A stretch of 64,000 nucleotides of DNA, taken from positions 62,001-126,000 of the forward strand of contig NZ_JAIVAH010000012.1 of the NCBI RefSeq assembly GCF_020171745.1, given 5' to 3'. Below the pieces are notes generated by a model, which was not told the DNA's origin, searched no databases, and was given only the letters and a program-made list of their open reading frames with translations. Positions 49,276 through 58,708 of this stretch are shown piece by piece. A program made the translations under genes and the position numbers. Numbering within the stretch: position 1 is the first letter of the stretch; each line of letters begins with the position of its first letter. Source of the stretch: Prescottella equi (lineage in GTDB: Bacteria; Actinomycetota; Actinomycetes; Mycobacteriales; Mycobacteriaceae).

Positions 49276-50873
49276 CGGTCACCTCCCTCGCCGAGGACGG
49301 CAGTGATGTAGACGTCTCGATTCTGCAGGTCCTGCGCGGCGCGGTCACTGATCCCGATCATCGGTCCGGCGAAGATCGTCAGCGCCAGGCCGACGCCGAC
49401 CAGTCCGATCGTCGGCAGCAGCATGAACACCGGAATCCGTCCGACGTCCTTGCGGTCGACGAAGGCGATGTCCTCCTCGGACTCGTCGATGAGCGCCGAC
49501 GGGCTGACGTCGGCCAGGTCGCCCTCGGGGGCGTCGGCGCGGGCCCGCCAGAACGCCTTGGTCCACACGCGGGCCACCACGTACAGGGTCAGCAAGCTCG
49601 TGACGGTGCCGCCCGCGACCAGCATCCACGACAGCGCGCTCGGGTGCGCGACACCGGCCTGCAGCAGCGCGATCTTGCCGATGAACCCGGAGAACGGCGG
49701 GATGCCGCCCAGGTTGAGCGCCGGCACCAGGAACACGATCGCCAGCACCGGGCTGGCGGCCGCGAGACCACCGAGGCGACGCAGCGACGAGCTGCCGGCC
49801 TGCCGCTCGATGAGACCGACCACCAGGAACAGCGTCGTCTGCACGACGATGTGGTGCGCCACGTAGTAGACGGCGCCGGACAGGCCGGACTGCGTCGACA
49901 ACGCGACACCGAAGATCATGTAGCCGATGTGACTGACCAGCGTGAACGACAGCAGACGTTTGATGTCGCTCTGCGCAATGGCACCGAGGATGCCGACGAT
50001 CATCGTGAGCAGACCGCACACCATGAGGACGTTGTCGAGCTCGCCCTGCGGGAACAGCAGCGTGTGCGCGCGGATGATCGCGTACACACCGACCTTGGTG
50101 AGCAGGCCCGCGAACACGGCGGTGACCGGGGCGGGCGCGGTGGGGTAGGAGTCGGGCAGCCACGTCGACAGCGGGAACACCGCGGCCTTGATGCCGAACG
50201 CCACCAGCAGCACACCGAAGATCGCCATGCGGGTGCCGACGGGGATGTCGTCGAACCGCAGCGCCATCTGCGCGAGGTTGAGGGTGCCGGTCGCCGCGTA
50301 GGCGAACGCGATGCCGCACAGGAAGATCAGCGACGACACCATCGACACCATGACGTACGAGACGCCGGCCCGGACGCGGTCGGCGCTCGCGCCCAGGGTG
50401 AGCAGCACGAAGCTCGCGGCCAGCAACACCTCGAAGCCGACGTACAGGTTGAACAGGTCGCCCGCGAGGAACGCGTTGCACACGCCCGCGGTCAACACGA
50501 GGTACGTGGGCAGGAAGATCGATACCGGTTGGTGTTCGTGGCCGTCGCGGATGCCCTGGCCGATCGAATAGATCATGACGGCGAGCAGCACGATCGACGA
50601 CACCAGCAGCATCAGCGCCGACAGTCGGTCGACGACCAGCGTGATACCGATCGGGGTGTCCCAGCCGCCCACCTGGATGGCGGTGGTGCCGTGCCGGTCC
50701 GCGAGGTACAGCAGCATCGCCGAGACGCCGGTGACGCCGATGAGTGCAGCGAGGGTGATCCAGCGCTGCGCGGTGGGTCGGCGGCCGACGATCAGCGTGG
50801 CCGCCGCGGCGATCATCGGGATCAGGACCGGCAGCGGTGCCAGCGTGCCGATGAGGTCGGGGGAGAGCGTCAT
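49272..50873 (-). CDS. mnhD: Monovalent cation/proton antiporter subunit D
   Basis: A 533-residue polytopic protein with about 14 helices and the proton-translocating NuoL/M/N fold. Key segments are FEVLLAASFVLLTLG (the conserved Glu), GIKAAVFPLSTWLPDSYPTAPAPVTAVFAGLLTKVGVYAI (conserved Lys/His/Pro) and LLSFTLVSHIGYMIFG. It is homologous to subunit A and respiratory complex I subunits. The two ends overlap mnhC and mnhE by 4 nt each. Confidence 0.95.
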   Translation of the reverse strand: MTLSPDLIGTLAPLPVLIPMIAAAATLIVGRRPTAQRWITLAALIGVTGVSAMLLYLADRHGTTAIQVGGWDTPIGITLVVDRLSALMLLVSSIVLLAVMIYSIGQGIRDGHEHQPVSIFLPTYLVLTAGVCNAFLAGDLFNLYVGFEVLLAASFVLLTLGASADRVRAGVSYVMVSMVSSLIFLCGIAFAYAATGTLNLAQMALRFDDIPVGTRMAIFGVLLVAFGIKAAVFPLSTWLPDSYPTAPAPVTAVFAGLLTKVGVYAIIRAHTLLFPQGELDNVLMVCGLLTMIVGILGAIAQSDIKRLLSFTLVSHIGYMIFGVALSTQSGLSGAVYYVAHHIVVQTTLFLVVGLIERQAGSSSLRRLGGLAAASPVLAIVFLVPALNLGGIPPFSGFIGKIALLQAGVAHPSALSWMLVAGGTVTSLLTLYVVARVWTKAFWRARADAPEGDLADVSPSALIDESEEDIAFVDRKDVGRIPVFMLLPTIGLVGVGLALTIFAGPMIGISDRAAQDLQNRDVYITAVLGEGGDR

Positions 50874-51430
50874 CGCTTACCTCCCGGTGTCTCGGTCTCC
50901 AGTTCGTCGTCGTCCCCGTCGCGCAGATCCTCGTAGGATTCGTAGTCCTCCGGGTCCTCGAGTTGGTCGACGGGGATGGGGTTGCCCTCGGCATCGAAGG
51001 CGTCGCCGCCCTTGGACGGCGCTCCGGTGAGCGGGTCGTCGGAGCGGTCGCGGTCCGGCGCATCGGCCGGGGTGCGCCGCTTGGAGACCTTGGTGTCCTC
51101 GGGGTCGTCCTCGACCCGGTCCGCCGTGTTGATCTTGAACGATCGGTAGGCGAGGGCCAGCACGAACGCCGCGATGCCCATCGTGATGACGATCGCGGTG
51201 AGGATCATTCCCTGCGCCAACGGGTCGGCCATCTCCTCGTGTACCGATTCGCGGCCCACGATCGGAGGATTGCCGGACTCGCCGCCGACCGTGAGGATGA
51301 GCAGGTTGACGGCGTTGCCGACGAGCAGCAGGCCCAGCAGCATGCGGGTGATGCTGCGTTCGATCAGCAGGTACACGCCGGCGGCGGTGAGGACACCGAT
51401 GACGATCAGTGTCGCGAGGTCGGCGCTCAT
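50870..51430 (-). CDS. mnhC: Monovalent cation/proton antiporter subunit C, with long acidic tail
   Basis: A 186-residue protein. The first 110 residues are a NuoK-like MnhC with three helices (LATLIVIGVLTAAGVYLLIERSITRMLLGLLLVGNAVNLLILTVGG and LAQGMILTAIVITMGIAAFVLALAYRSF). The remaining 75 residues are a charged, Asp/Glu-rich cytoplasmic tail (RDGDDDELETETPGGKR) that is longer than in typical MnhC. Overlaps mnhA and mnhD by 4 nt each. Confidence 0.93.
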   Translation of the reverse strand: MSADLATLIVIGVLTAAGVYLLIERSITRMLLGLLLVGNAVNLLILTVGGESGNPPIVGRESVHEEMADPLAQGMILTAIVITMGIAAFVLALAYRSFKINTADRVEDDPEDTKVSKRRTPADAPDRDRSDDPLTGAPSKGGDAFDAEGNPIPVDQLEDPEDYESYEDLRDGDDDELETETPGGKR

Positions 51431-54264
51431 CGGGCGTTCACCTCCTCCTGGGCGTCGAGGCGGGCCCCGAGACTGCGGAGCACGTCGAGCACCAGGCCCA
51501 CCACGATCAGGTACACCCCCAGGTCGAAGAACAGCGCGGTGACGAGTTTGATGTGGCCGAGCAGCGGCAGCGTCACCTCGAACACCGCCGACGACAGCGG
51601 CGGCGCGCCGAGGAACAGCGATATCAGCGCGGTGCCGGCGGACAGTGCGAGACCGAGGCCGAGGATCTTGCCGGCGTCGATGGGCACCGTCTCGCCGAGT
51701 TCGTAGCGGCCGCCCGCGAGGTAGCGCAGCACCAGCGCGAGACCCGCGGTGAGACCGCCCGCGAAGCCGCCGCCGGGGGCGTTGTGTCCGGAGAAGAAGA
51801 AGTAGACCGACAGCACCATGATCGTCGGGAAGATCAGCCGCGTGGTCACCTCGAGCACCAGCGAGCGATGCCTGGGATCGATCAGGTCGCCGCCGCGCAG
51901 CCACGTCGTCTCCGTGCTCGCCGACGCCGCATCCTGCACGACGGACGGGGCGTCGGACACGCGCGGCGCGATCCCGAAGCGGCGGTGCCGGAACACCAGG
52001 CTCGCGACGCCCGTCGCGGCGACCAGCAGCACCGAGATCTCGCCGAGGGTGTCCCACGCGCGGATGTCGACGAGCAGCACGTTCACCACGTTGCGGCCGT
52101 TGCCGAGTTCGTATGCCGCCTGGGGGAGCTGGAGGTGGATGGGCGCCGAGTTGCGGGCGTTCATCGCGTACGCGGCGATCGTGGTGACGGCGACGCCCAC
52201 ACCGATCGCGAGCAGCGCCCGAGGCAGCTTGAAGCCGATGGCCTGCCGCTCGTCGATCTCGGCGGGCAGCTTCCGCAGCACCAGCACGAAGATCACCAGC
52301 GTCAGCGTCTCGACGAGGAACTGGGTGAGCGCCAGGTCGGGGGCGCCGTGCAGCGCGAAGATGACACCGCAGCCGTAGCCGCTGAGCCCGACGAGGATGA
52401 CCGCGGCCAGGCGGTTGCGCAGCACGGTCGCGGCCAGCGCGGCGGCGATCATCATCAGCCCGACAGTGAGCTGCAGCGGGGACTCCCACAGCCGGATCTC
52501 GGCCCACACGTCGGTGCGCAGCGCCAGCAGGATGATCGGTAGCAGCACCAGCGTCGCGAGGATCGTCGACTGCGTCAGCGGCAGTGAACCGCGCTGCGTG
52601 AAACCGGTGAGGCGCATCGACAGCGTGTCCATGCCACGCAGCGTCGCGTCGTACACGCGGTCGGCGTTGCCGAGCGGCGGATGCTGGAACCGCAGCCGCT
52701 GGACCGCCCAGCGGTGCGCGACGAACAGCACCGCACCGACGGCGACGATCGCGCCGGTGAGCAGCAGCGGCGTGTTGATGCCGTGCCACAGCGCCAGGTG
52801 ATAGTCGGCGTGCGGGCCGGCGGGCAGCGTCGTCGAATACGGCGTCAGCAGCTTCTCGAGCTGCGGTGACAGCGGTCCCGCGGCCAGACCGGCGACGGCG
52901 AGCAGGGCGGGCGGAGCCAGGAACAGGACGCTCGGGGCGTGCATGTTCGCCACCGGCGGGCTCGGCTGGCGCAGCCGCTTGCGGCCGAACGCGCCCCACA
53001 CGAACCGGATGCTGTACGCGACGGTGAGGATCGAGCCCAGCACCATTCCGACGAGGACCGCCGTCCGGGCCCACGGCTCGAGCATGTCCGCCTGCAGGAT
53101 CGACTCGAGCGCCGCCTCCTTGCCGACGAACCCGAGGAACGGCGGCAGGCCGGCCATCGACGCCGCCGCCAGGGCCGCGATCGCGGCCAGCCACGGCGCG
53201 CTCGGCCCGAGCCTCGCGAGTTTGCGGATGTCGCGGGTGCCGGTGGAGTGGTCGATGATGCCGACCACCATGAACAGCGCGGCTTTGAACATGGCGTGTG
53301 CGACGACCATCGTCATGCCGGCCAGCGCGGCGTCCCGTGAGCCGACGCCCACGAGCACCATGAGGAAACCGAGCTGGCTGACGGTGCCGAACGCGAGCAC
53401 GAGCTTGAGGTCGAACGAGCGGAGCGCACGCCAACCGGCGAGCAGCATCGACGCGAGTCCGAGCACGATGATCGTGACCCGCCACGGCGGCGAGTCGGCG
53501 TAGCCGGGGGCCAGGCGCGCGACCAGATAGATGCCGGCCTTGACCATCGCGGCGGCGTGCAGGTAGCCGCTGACCGGGGTGGGCGCGGCCATCGCACCGG
53601 GGAGCCAGAAGTGCAGCGGGACGATCGCCGACTTCGACAGCGCGCCGATCAGCACCAGCACGATCGCGACGCTCGCCAGCCATCCGCTGGCCGGGTTCGC
53701 GACGACGTCGGACAGGTTGTAGCTGCCCACCTGCTGGCCGAGCATGATGATGCCGACCAGCATCGCGAGGCCGCCGGCGGTGGTGACCAGCAGTGCCTGG
53801 GTGGCGGCGCGGCGGCTGGTGGCGCGTTCGGCGTAGTGACCCACGAGCAGGAACGACAGGACCGTCGTCAGTTCCCAGAAGGTGTAGAGGATCAGCATGT
53901 TGTCGCTGGTCACGAGGCCGAACATGGCGCCCGCGAACGCGACCATCTCGGCAGCGAAGATGCCGAGCCGGGGTTCGTCGTCCTTGAAGTAGCGGGCGCA
54001 GTAGACCAGGATCAGCGCGCCGACGCCGAGGACCAGCACCGACATGATCGCGGCGAGGGAGTCGAACCGCATGTCGATGTTCATCGACAGACCGGGCACC
54101 CACTGAAGACTCAGACTCTGTTCGGTGCCCCAGTTCGCGATCACCCAGCCGAGGCTCGCGAGCGGTACCAGTGCGAGCGGGAAGAACGCGTTGCGTCCTA
54201 TTGATCGCACGACGAGCGGAGCCAGAACGGCGGCTATCGCGTGGGCGATCAATATGACAAGCAA
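51427..54264 (-). CDS. mnhA: Fused monovalent cation/proton antiporter subunits A and B
   Basis: A 945-residue membrane protein. The first 600 residues are MnhA (NuoL-like): FTFWELTTVLSFLLVGHYAERATSRRAATQALLVTTAGG, KSAIVPLHFWLPGAMAAPTPVSGYLHAAAMVKAGIYLVARL. The last 140 or so are the MnhB domain (LVLEVTTRLIFPTIMVLSVYFFFSGHNAPGGGFAGGLTAGLALVLRYLAGG). This fusion is common in actinobacteria. The start is TTG 54264 with a GGAG site 6-7 nt upstream; no ATG/GTG fits the family start. First gene of the operon. Confidence 0.92.
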   Translation of the reverse strand: MLVILIAHAIAAVLAPLVVRSIGRNAFFPLALVPLASLGWVIANWGTEQSLSLQWVPGLSMNIDMRFDSLAAIMSVLVLGVGALILVYCARYFKDDEPRLGIFAAEMVAFAGAMFGLVTSDNMLILYTFWELTTVLSFLLVGHYAERATSRRAATQALLVTTAGGLAMLVGIIMLGQQVGSYNLSDVVANPASGWLASVAIVLVLIGALSKSAIVPLHFWLPGAMAAPTPVSGYLHAAAMVKAGIYLVARLAPGYADSPPWRVTIIVLGLASMLLAGWRALRSFDLKLVLAFGTVSQLGFLMVLVGVGSRDAALAGMTMVVAHAMFKAALFMVVGIIDHSTGTRDIRKLARLGPSAPWLAAIAALAAASMAGLPPFLGFVGKEAALESILQADMLEPWARTAVLVGMVLGSILTVAYSIRFVWGAFGRKRLRQPSPPVANMHAPSVLFLAPPALLAVAGLAAGPLSPQLEKLLTPYSTTLPAGPHADYHLALWHGINTPLLLTGAIVAVGAVLFVAHRWAVQRLRFQHPPLGNADRVYDATLRGMDTLSMRLTGFTQRGSLPLTQSTILATLVLLPIILLALRTDVWAEIRLWESPLQLTVGLMMIAAALAATVLRNRLAAVILVGLSGYGCGVIFALHGAPDLALTQFLVETLTLVIFVLVLRKLPAEIDERQAIGFKLPRALLAIGVGVAVTTIAAYAMNARNSAPIHLQLPQAAYELGNGRNVVNVLLVDIRAWDTLGEISVLLVAATGVASLVFRHRRFGIAPRVSDAPSVVQDAASASTETTWLRGGDLIDPRHRSLVLEVTTRLIFPTIMVLSVYFFFSGHNAPGGGFAGGLTAGLALVLRYLAGGRYELGETVPIDAGKILGLGLALSAGTALISLFLGAPPLSSAVFEVTLPLLGHIKLVTALFFDLGVYLIVVGLVLDVLRSLGARLDAQEEVNAR

Positions 54265-54461
54265 ATGGCACTCCGTCGGGTTGTGGTGCGGCGGGGTGAC
54301 GAATCGGCGTTAGCCGAGAGTCGGGCAGACCCTTCGCTAGCTAGCAAAGTGGACTACGGAGATCATCTTACTAAGTGCTCGAGTTGACGCCTCAATCGGT
54401 ATTAACCGGGCAAAACGGCCGAGGGCGGCGAGCGGGGCCCGACGGGAGTACGTTCCAACGG

Positions 54462-54884
54462 GTGTCAGACGAGAACCCCACCGTGATCCGGACCGCCGCC
54501 CTCGCCCACATCCGTGACCGCCGGTTGCTGCAGGCCCGCTCGGCCGGCAAGACTGCGTTCTACATGGCCGGCGGCAAGATCGACCCAGGTGAGACCCCCG
54601 AGCAGGCCCTGCACCGGGAGGTGCGCGAGGAGCTCGACGCCGGGATCGTGGACGGCTCCGTCGTCGAACTGGGCGTGTTCGAGGCGCCCGCGTTCGGTCA
54701 CCGCCCCGGCACCCACCTGCACATGACGTGCTTCCTCGCGGAGCTCACCGACGAGCCGAAGCCCACCAGCGAGGTCGCCGAGATCCGCTACTTCACCGAG
54801 GCCGAGTACGCCGCGATGCCCGAGACCGCGCCCGGTTCGCGCCTCGTCTTCGCACGGTTGCGAGAGCTGGATCTGGTCGACTGA
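54462..54884 (+). CDS. Nudix hydrolase
   Basis: A 140-residue Nudix protein. The Nudix box GGKIDPGETPEQALHREVREELDAGI is complete; VIRTAALAHIRDRRLLQARS is the first strand pair. It hydrolyses an unknown nucleoside-diphosphate derivative. GTG 54462 begins the conserved part; ATG 54375 adds 29 non-conserved residues. It is divergent from the mnh operon (196-bp gap including the palindrome GCTAGCTAGC at 54336-54345) and convergent with the membrane protein gene 3 bp away. Confidence 0.9.
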   Translation: MSDENPTVIRTAALAHIRDRRLLQARSAGKTAFYMAGGKIDPGETPEQALHREVREELDAGIVDGSVVELGVFEAPAFGHRPGTHLHMTCFLAELTDEPKPTSEVAEIRYFTEAEYAAMPETAPGSRLVFARLRELDLVD

Positions 54885-54887
54885 CGC

Positions 54888-56234
54888 TCACTCCGGGCGC
54901 GGGGCGGGCTGCTCCTTGCGTAGACCGCGGATCGCGAGCGCGCAGAACACGACGACGAGCAGCATCGCGACGGCGGCGGTGCGGTCGAGGGTGAAGAGGG
55001 GTGTCTGCGGAAGGGCGATCTCGACGTGGTTGCCGGTGTAGGCGTCGTGGCGCACGTAGTCGATGACGTCGACGCGGTCCGGGGTGAACGCGGTGAACGT
55101 CTCGAACACGGTCGTGACGCGGACGCCGGTCGTGAACACCAGCGCCAGCAGCGGTATGGCCAGCCCCAGTGCGGCGGTGGCGGCATGGTCGGGGAGCGTC
55201 GAGCCGAGGACGAGCCCGATGCCGAGTCCGAGGACTGCGAGCTGGACGAGGAACCAGACCCGGCTGTCGGGGGTCGGTTCGATCGCTGCGAAGAGCGGGA
55301 TCACGGCGAGCGCGGCCAGCCCGACCAGAGGTGAGACCCGCAGCAGGCTGATCGCGACGCCGGCCGCCACAGCCACGACGCCGATCGCGACCGGGATCCA
55401 CGGCGTCAGCCGCAGATGGCCCCACCACAGCGTCGTCGCGACGAACGGCGTGACGGCCGCGACCGCCGTGGCCGCGAGCAGGAACGGCGAGTCCAGGCGC
55501 CGCGCCCAGAACTCGGTGAGCGCGACCACCAGCACCAGGCACAAAGCGATGACGACCCACTGCCGGAACTGCGAACCGGTCTGCCGCTCGATCCACTCGG
55601 CGAGCAGTCGGTGCGCGAGCGCGAGGGTGACGACGGCGACGATCACCCCGATCACGGTTTCCCGATCGACGTTGCCGGGTGCCGCGTCGTCGACCACTGT
55701 GCACACCGCGGCGAGCACGAGCGCGGGGATCAGGATCCACCAGAACGGTTCGCCCAGCACCGACGTGCTCGGCTGCCAGCCCACGTGCGCGGTGTGCGCG
55801 ACGACGAACGTCGCGCCCACCGCGCCGACGAGCACGAGTCGCGCGATGGGACGTGACCACACCGCGGCGACGGTGGCGCCCAGCAGGACGCCGCCGGCGA
55901 GGCACTTGGCGTAGTACAGCAGCGTCAACTGATCCAGATCGCTGACGCCCGACACCGTCAGGCGGGCCGCGATCAGCACGGCCGTCGCGACGACCGTCGT
56001 GATCCAGGCGGGACGCGTCGACGCCGCCCGCAGCAGCACCGCGCACGCCGCGACGACGAGGACGCAGCCGACGGCCACCCCGGTCGCCTGGGTTTCGTTC
56101 CAACTGCTCAGCTGGCCTTCGGAGGCGCTGAAGTTCGCCTGCCACTGAGTCGGATTGACGAGCACGAACGTCGCGAGCACCCCGGCGAACAGGGCGGCGA
56201 CGGCGGACAAATACGCGCGGACGGTCGGAGTCAC
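54888..56234 (-). CDS. Polytopic membrane protein of unknown function
   Basis: A 448-residue protein with about 12 hydrophobic helices and one extracytoplasmic domain between the last two (VFETFTAFTPDRVDVIDYVRHDAYTGNHVEIALPQTPLFTLDRT). No catalytic motif or family is recognised. GTG 56234 (MTPTVRAYLSAV) gives a clean first helix; an in-frame ATG at 56279 would add 15 residues. It is 90 bp from the end of the MFS gene on the same strand. Confidence 0.78.
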   Translation of the reverse strand: MTPTVRAYLSAVAALFAGVLATFVLVNPTQWQANFSASEGQLSSWNETQATGVAVGCVLVVAACAVLLRAASTRPAWITTVVATAVLIAARLTVSGVSDLDQLTLLYYAKCLAGGVLLGATVAAVWSRPIARLVLVGAVGATFVVAHTAHVGWQPSTSVLGEPFWWILIPALVLAAVCTVVDDAAPGNVDRETVIGVIVAVVTLALAHRLLAEWIERQTGSQFRQWVVIALCLVLVVALTEFWARRLDSPFLLAATAVAAVTPFVATTLWWGHLRLTPWIPVAIGVVAVAAGVAISLLRVSPLVGLAALAVIPLFAAIEPTPDSRVWFLVQLAVLGLGIGLVLGSTLPDHAATAALGLAIPLLALVFTTGVRVTTVFETFTAFTPDRVDVIDYVRHDAYTGNHVEIALPQTPLFTLDRTAAVAMLLVVVFCALAIRGLRKEQPAPRPE

Positions 56235-56324
56235 CGGCCCGACGCTACCTGGCGCGCAACGCGTTCCGGCGGCGACCACGCAGTGCGTGATCGCCGCCGA
56301 ATCGGTCAGATGTACCGGTTGACG

Positions 56325-57827
56325 TCAGTGCGCCATCACGAGCTCAACCTCCTGGTCGCCCGCCGCCGCGGGCAGCTTGCCTCGGGGCAGCAGGAACGCC
56401 GAGATCACCGCTCCCGCAGCGAAGATCGCGGCCGACCACCAGAACGTGGTGGTGTAGCCGTGCACTGCCGCGAGCGCCTGGCCTTGCGGGGTCGGGGCCG
56501 CGTCGGACAGGTAGTTCGCGGCGGCGGTCGCCGCGATCGTGCTGAGCAGTGCGGTGCCGATCGAGCCACCGACCTGCTGCATGGTGTTCACCGTCGCGGA
56601 GGCCACGCCGGCGTCCTCCGGCCGGACGCCGGTGACCGCGCCCTGCATGCCGGGTGCGAACACCATGCCCATGCCGACGCCGAGCAGCACCAGGCCGGGC
56701 AGGATGTGCGGCGCGTAGGTGCTGTCCACGGTCAGTTGGGCGAGCAGGACCATGCCGATCGCCACCAGGGTCAGGCCGGTGGTCATCAGCGGCCGGGGAC
56801 CGAACCGGGGCAGTAGCACGCTGGTCGCGGTGGTTGCCGAGATGACCATGCCCGCGACCATCGGCAGGTAGGCGACACCGGTGATAATGGGGCTGTACTG
56901 CAGGACCGTCTGCATGTAGTAGGTCAGGAACAGGAACACCGCGAACATGCCGGTGCCGGCGATGAACATGGCCAGGTAGGCCCCGCCGCGGGTGCGGTCG
57001 AGCACGACCCGCAGCGGCAGCAGCGGATGCGCGACGCGGGTCTCGATGACGACGAATACCGCCAGCAGGACCGCGCCGGTCAGCAGCCACGCGATGGTGG
57101 CGCCGTTGGACCAGCCGTGCGACTCGGCGTGTGAGAAGCCGTAGACGATGCTGAACAGCCCGGCGGACACCGCGACCGTGCCGGGGATGTCGAGCCGAGG
57201 CCGGTGCTCGGCCTTGTGCGGCGCCATCATCAGCAACGCGCCGACCAGTGCGACGGCCGCGAAGATCAGGTTGACGTACAGGCTCCAGCGCCACGAGGCC
57301 CACTCGGTGAGCACGCCGCCGAGGAGCAGTCCGACGGCGCCGCCGGCGCCCGCGACGGCGCCGAAGACGCCGAATGCCTTGGCGCGCTCGTCGGGCTTGG
57401 TGAAGGTGACCGACAGCAGGGACAACGCCGCGGGGGCGAGCAGCGCGCCGAAGACGCCCTGTCCGGCGCGCGCGGCGACCAGCATCGGGAAGTTCACGGC
57501 GGCACCGCCGACCGCGGACATCGCGGCGAAGCCGACGAGGCCGATGACGAAGGTGTTGCGGCGGCCGAACAGGTCGCTCAGGCGTCCGCCGAGCAGCAGC
57601 AGGCTGCCGAAGGCCAGCGCGTAGGCGGTGACCACCCACTGCCGGTCGGCGTCGGAGAACTCGAGTGATTTCTGGGCGGCGGGGAGCGCGATGTTCACGA
57701 TGGTGGCGTCGAGCACGACCATCAGTTGGGCCAGTCCGATGACGGCCAGGACGAGCCAGCGAAGGCGGTGCTCTCGCGTCTGCTCTTCCGGCACGGTCTC
57801 CGGCGGATCGATTGTGGTGCTGCTCAT
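56325..57827 (-). CDS. MFS drug exporter, DHA2 family, under TetR control
   Basis: A 500-residue exporter with 14 helices. Marks: VIGLAQLMVVLDATIVNIALPAAQ (DHA2 helix 1), GGRLSDLFGRRNTFVIG (loop 2-3) and GPLLGG-like VGLLLGGVLTEWASWRWSLYVNLIF (motif C region). It is divergent from a TetR gene, and the gap holds two operator-like repeats. Inducible multidrug or metabolite export is the usual role of such pairs. ATG 57827. Confidence 0.94.
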   Translation of the reverse strand: MSSTTIDPPETVPEEQTREHRLRWLVLAVIGLAQLMVVLDATIVNIALPAAQKSLEFSDADRQWVVTAYALAFGSLLLLGGRLSDLFGRRNTFVIGLVGFAAMSAVGGAAVNFPMLVAARAGQGVFGALLAPAALSLLSVTFTKPDERAKAFGVFGAVAGAGGAVGLLLGGVLTEWASWRWSLYVNLIFAAVALVGALLMMAPHKAEHRPRLDIPGTVAVSAGLFSIVYGFSHAESHGWSNGATIAWLLTGAVLLAVFVVIETRVAHPLLPLRVVLDRTRGGAYLAMFIAGTGMFAVFLFLTYYMQTVLQYSPIITGVAYLPMVAGMVISATTATSVLLPRFGPRPLMTTGLTLVAIGMVLLAQLTVDSTYAPHILPGLVLLGVGMGMVFAPGMQGAVTGVRPEDAGVASATVNTMQQVGGSIGTALLSTIAATAAANYLSDAAPTPQGQALAAVHGYTTTFWWSAAIFAAGAVISAFLLPRGKLPAAAGDQEVELVMAH

Positions 57828-57877
57828 GAGGAACCCCTCTGGATGTGGGTCGTGGGTTGAGTCACCGAAGCGGATCG

Positions 57878-57939
57878 AAGTGGAGGAGTAAGCTCCACTT
57901 AGGTCACCGTACGCCTAAGTGGAGGAGATATCTCCACTT
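57878..57939. promoter_or_regulatory. Two matched 23-bp operator palindromes
   Basis: Both sites have the form AAGTGGAG-N7-CTCCACTT, at 57878-57900 and 57917-57939, with centres 39 bp apart. Together they form a higher-order mirror (CTCCACTTAGG facing CCTAAGTGGAG). They lie between the divergent MFS and TetR genes and are almost certainly the TetR binding sites, controlling both promoters. Confidence 0.9.
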
Positions 57940-57995
57940 GATTTTTCCGCGCGGTGCGGTTTGTCCGGGTATGTCGCAATTTCTGGGATGGCAGA

Positions 57996-58661
57996 ATGAA
58001 AATCGTGAGCACCGTCACAGAAGGTCGCCGACTGCGCGCCGACGCCGAGCGCAATCGCCGCAAGATCCTCGACGCCGCGGCGGAACTGTTCGCGACCCGT
58101 GGCATCGACATCACGCTCGACGACGTCGCGCGGCACGCAAAGGTCGGCGTCGGCACCGTCTACCGCCGCTTCACCTGCAAGCAGGAACTCGTCGACGGCG
58201 TGTTCCAGCAGCACATGGACGACCTGGCCGACAGCGCGACCGCCGCCCTCGAGTGTGAGGATCCGTGGGCGGGGCTTGTCGACTTCGTCGCCCTCACCTG
58301 CGAGAAGATGGCGCTCAACCGCGGCATGGCCGACGTCTTCTTCACCGGCGACGAGGGCCGGGAACAGGTCGCCTGCGCCCGCGAGCGCGTGACGCCGGTC
58401 GTCGAGGCGCTGATCGCCCGGGCCCGCGAAGCCGGCGCACTGCGACCGGACGTCACCGTCAACGACCTGTTCACTGTCAGTCGGATGGTCGAGTCCGTCA
58501 TCGACTTCGTCCGACCGGTCGCGCCCGAGGCCTGGCGCCGATACCTCGCGTTGGTGCTCGACGGAATGCGGGCGGAGGGGGCGGAGCGCACGCCGCTGCC
58601 CGCGCCGCCGTTGACCGACGATCAGGTCGAGCAGGCGAAGGCGTCCTGCATCCGGCGGTAG
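57996..58661 (+). CDS. TetR-family repressor of the MFS exporter
   Basis: A 221-residue regulator. The N-terminal TetR HTH is RRKILDAAAELFATRGIDITLDDVARHAKVGVGTVYRRFTCKQELVDGVF; the rest is a helical ligand-binding domain with several Cys (LECEDPW, VALTCEKM, VACARERV, ASCIRR) that could sense thiols or electrophiles. ATG 57996; GTG 57954 adds 14 residues across the promoter and is unlikely. It is expected to bind the two palindromes at 57878-57939. Confidence 0.93.
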   Translation: MKIVSTVTEGRRLRADAERNRRKILDAAAELFATRGIDITLDDVARHAKVGVGTVYRRFTCKQELVDGVFQQHMDDLADSATAALECEDPWAGLVDFVALTCEKMALNRGMADVFFTGDEGREQVACARERVTPVVEALIARAREAGALRPDVTVNDLFTVSRMVESVIDFVRPVAPEAWRRYLALVLDGMRAEGAERTPLPAPPLTDDQVEQAKASCIRR

Positions 58662-58708
58662 AGCGCGTCCGGCGAGGTACCCGACACTCCGCGAGGTAAG
58701 GAACACGC

